Assembly: GCA_013298485.1 (NCBI GenBank) | Contig: JAAFHS010000022.1 | Location: 1-13,083, forward strand | Length of the DNA: 13,083 nucleotides | From: Rhodobacterales bacterium | Lineage (GTDB): Bacteria > Pseudomonadota > Alphaproteobacteria > Rhodobacterales > Rhodobacteraceae | Direction: 5' to 3' | In this document: positions 12,683 through 13,083 of the stretch, in pieces | Layout: each line of letters opens with the position of its first letter | Position numbering within the stretch: the stretch's first letter is position 1 | Translations under genes and position numbers: made by a program | The notes under the pieces: generated by a model | Databases searched by the model: none | Told to the model about the DNA's origin: nothing | What the model saw: the letters and a program-made list of their open reading frames with translations, nothing else

Positions 12683-13083
12683 TCAGTCCCCCTTGTTTAC
12701 AACATGGCGCGCCTTTGCAGCAATTCCAAGCCCTGATGGCATTTTCTGCATCAGGGCCGCATCACCGGCCAGTGCCGCCGACTGGTCCTTGATCGCCCGG
12801 ACCAGTGTGCCGATCACTTTCCGCCCGGCCGGGTCATCCGGCACGTCGCGCCTGCACACCAGTGTCAGGGTCTGACGGACCAGCACATCAGGGTGTGCGC
12901 GCACAAGATCGGGGGTCACATCGCCCAGAAAGCAGGGCAGCATGGCAAGGCCAACGCCGCTGGCGGCGGTCGCGCGCACTTCGGCCATCTGGGCCAAGCG
13001 CATCACGGTTGTGGCGTCCTTTGCGTTATCGTCCAGCCAGCGGGCGGCGGGTGTGCTCGCAAGATCGGGGTGCAGGCCGATCA
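12683..13083 (-). CDS. LysR-type transcriptional regulator, C-terminal part
   Basis: This is the C-terminal 132 or so residues of a LysR-type regulator; the rest, including the DNA-binding helix-turn-helix, lies beyond the right edge. The frame stays open to 13083. The visible part is the substrate-binding domain: IGLHPDLASTPAARWLDD, VMRLAQMAEVRATAASGVGLAMLPCFLGD (the typical GVGLA-LP motif after a hydrophobic strand) and a final region VLVRQTLTLVCRRDVPDDPAGRKVIGTLVRAI, as in LysR C-termini. The coinducer cannot be predicted. The gene is followed after 2 bases by the 51-residue protein and then DUF1638, so it is probably in the same transcript, which is less usual than the divergent LysR arrangement. 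Confidence 0.85.
   Translation of the reverse strand, partial: IGLHPDLASTPAARWLDDNAKDATTVMRLAQMAEVRATAASGVGLAMLPCFLGDVTPDLVRAHPDVLVRQTLTLVCRRDVPDDPAGRKVIGTLVRAIKDQSAALAGDAALMQKMPSGLGIAAKARHVVNKGD

Noticed and set aside
1..13083. CRISPR array, insertion sequence, toxin-antitoxin or phage genes
   Set aside because: No repeat-spacer pattern, transposase, integrase or recognised toxin motif was seen on either strand.

Overview
The window looks like chromosomal DNA of a high-GC alphaproteobacterium, most likely Rhodobacterales (Rhodobacter/Roseobacter group). The reasons are a division and cell wall (dcw) cluster running murC, two DUF2484 genes, murB, ddl, ftsQ, ftsA, ftsZ, lpxC, bamD, recN; an FtsZ with a long Pro/Ala-rich linker ending in an IPAFLRR tail; and a DUF1638 gene nearby. 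The genus cannot be fixed by eye.

Region by region: positions 1-823 hold the 3' end of murC and two small DUF2484 membrane proteins joined by ATGA overlaps. Positions 824-2102 interrupt the expected path to murB. They hold about 250 bases with no recognised gene, two unrecognised membrane protein genes of clearly lower GC, and a 165-base spacer ending in a 20-base near-palindrome before murB. Positions 2103-6200 are the tightly packed run murB, ddl, ftsQ, ftsA. Positions 6201-6391 form a regulatory-looking gap before ftsZ, with overlapping inverted repeats, a GANTC site and DnaA-box-like sequences. ftsZ (6392-8014) is closed by a strong intrinsic terminator. A new unit with its own upstream region then carries lpxC, bamD and recN (8209-11769). 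From 11770 the strand switches: two terminator-like hairpins separate recN from a convergent minus-strand group made of a LysR-type regulator (cut by the window edge), a 51-residue membrane protein and a DUF1638 protein.

How the genes work together: MurC, MurB and Ddl act in cytoplasmic synthesis of the muropeptide precursor. FtsQ, FtsA and FtsZ build the division ring that directs this material to the septum. LpxC commits lipid A synthesis and BamD serves outer membrane protein assembly, so much of the plus-strand block concerns envelope growth and division. RecN is a DNA repair SMC-like protein that shares the neighbourhood.

The parts that established families do not explain are the low-GC membrane gene pair inside the dcw cluster, the cis elements before murB, ftsZ and lpxC, and the LysR / 51-residue protein / DUF1638 group. 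I do not see a defence system, CRISPR array, tRNA, rRNA or insertion sequence.
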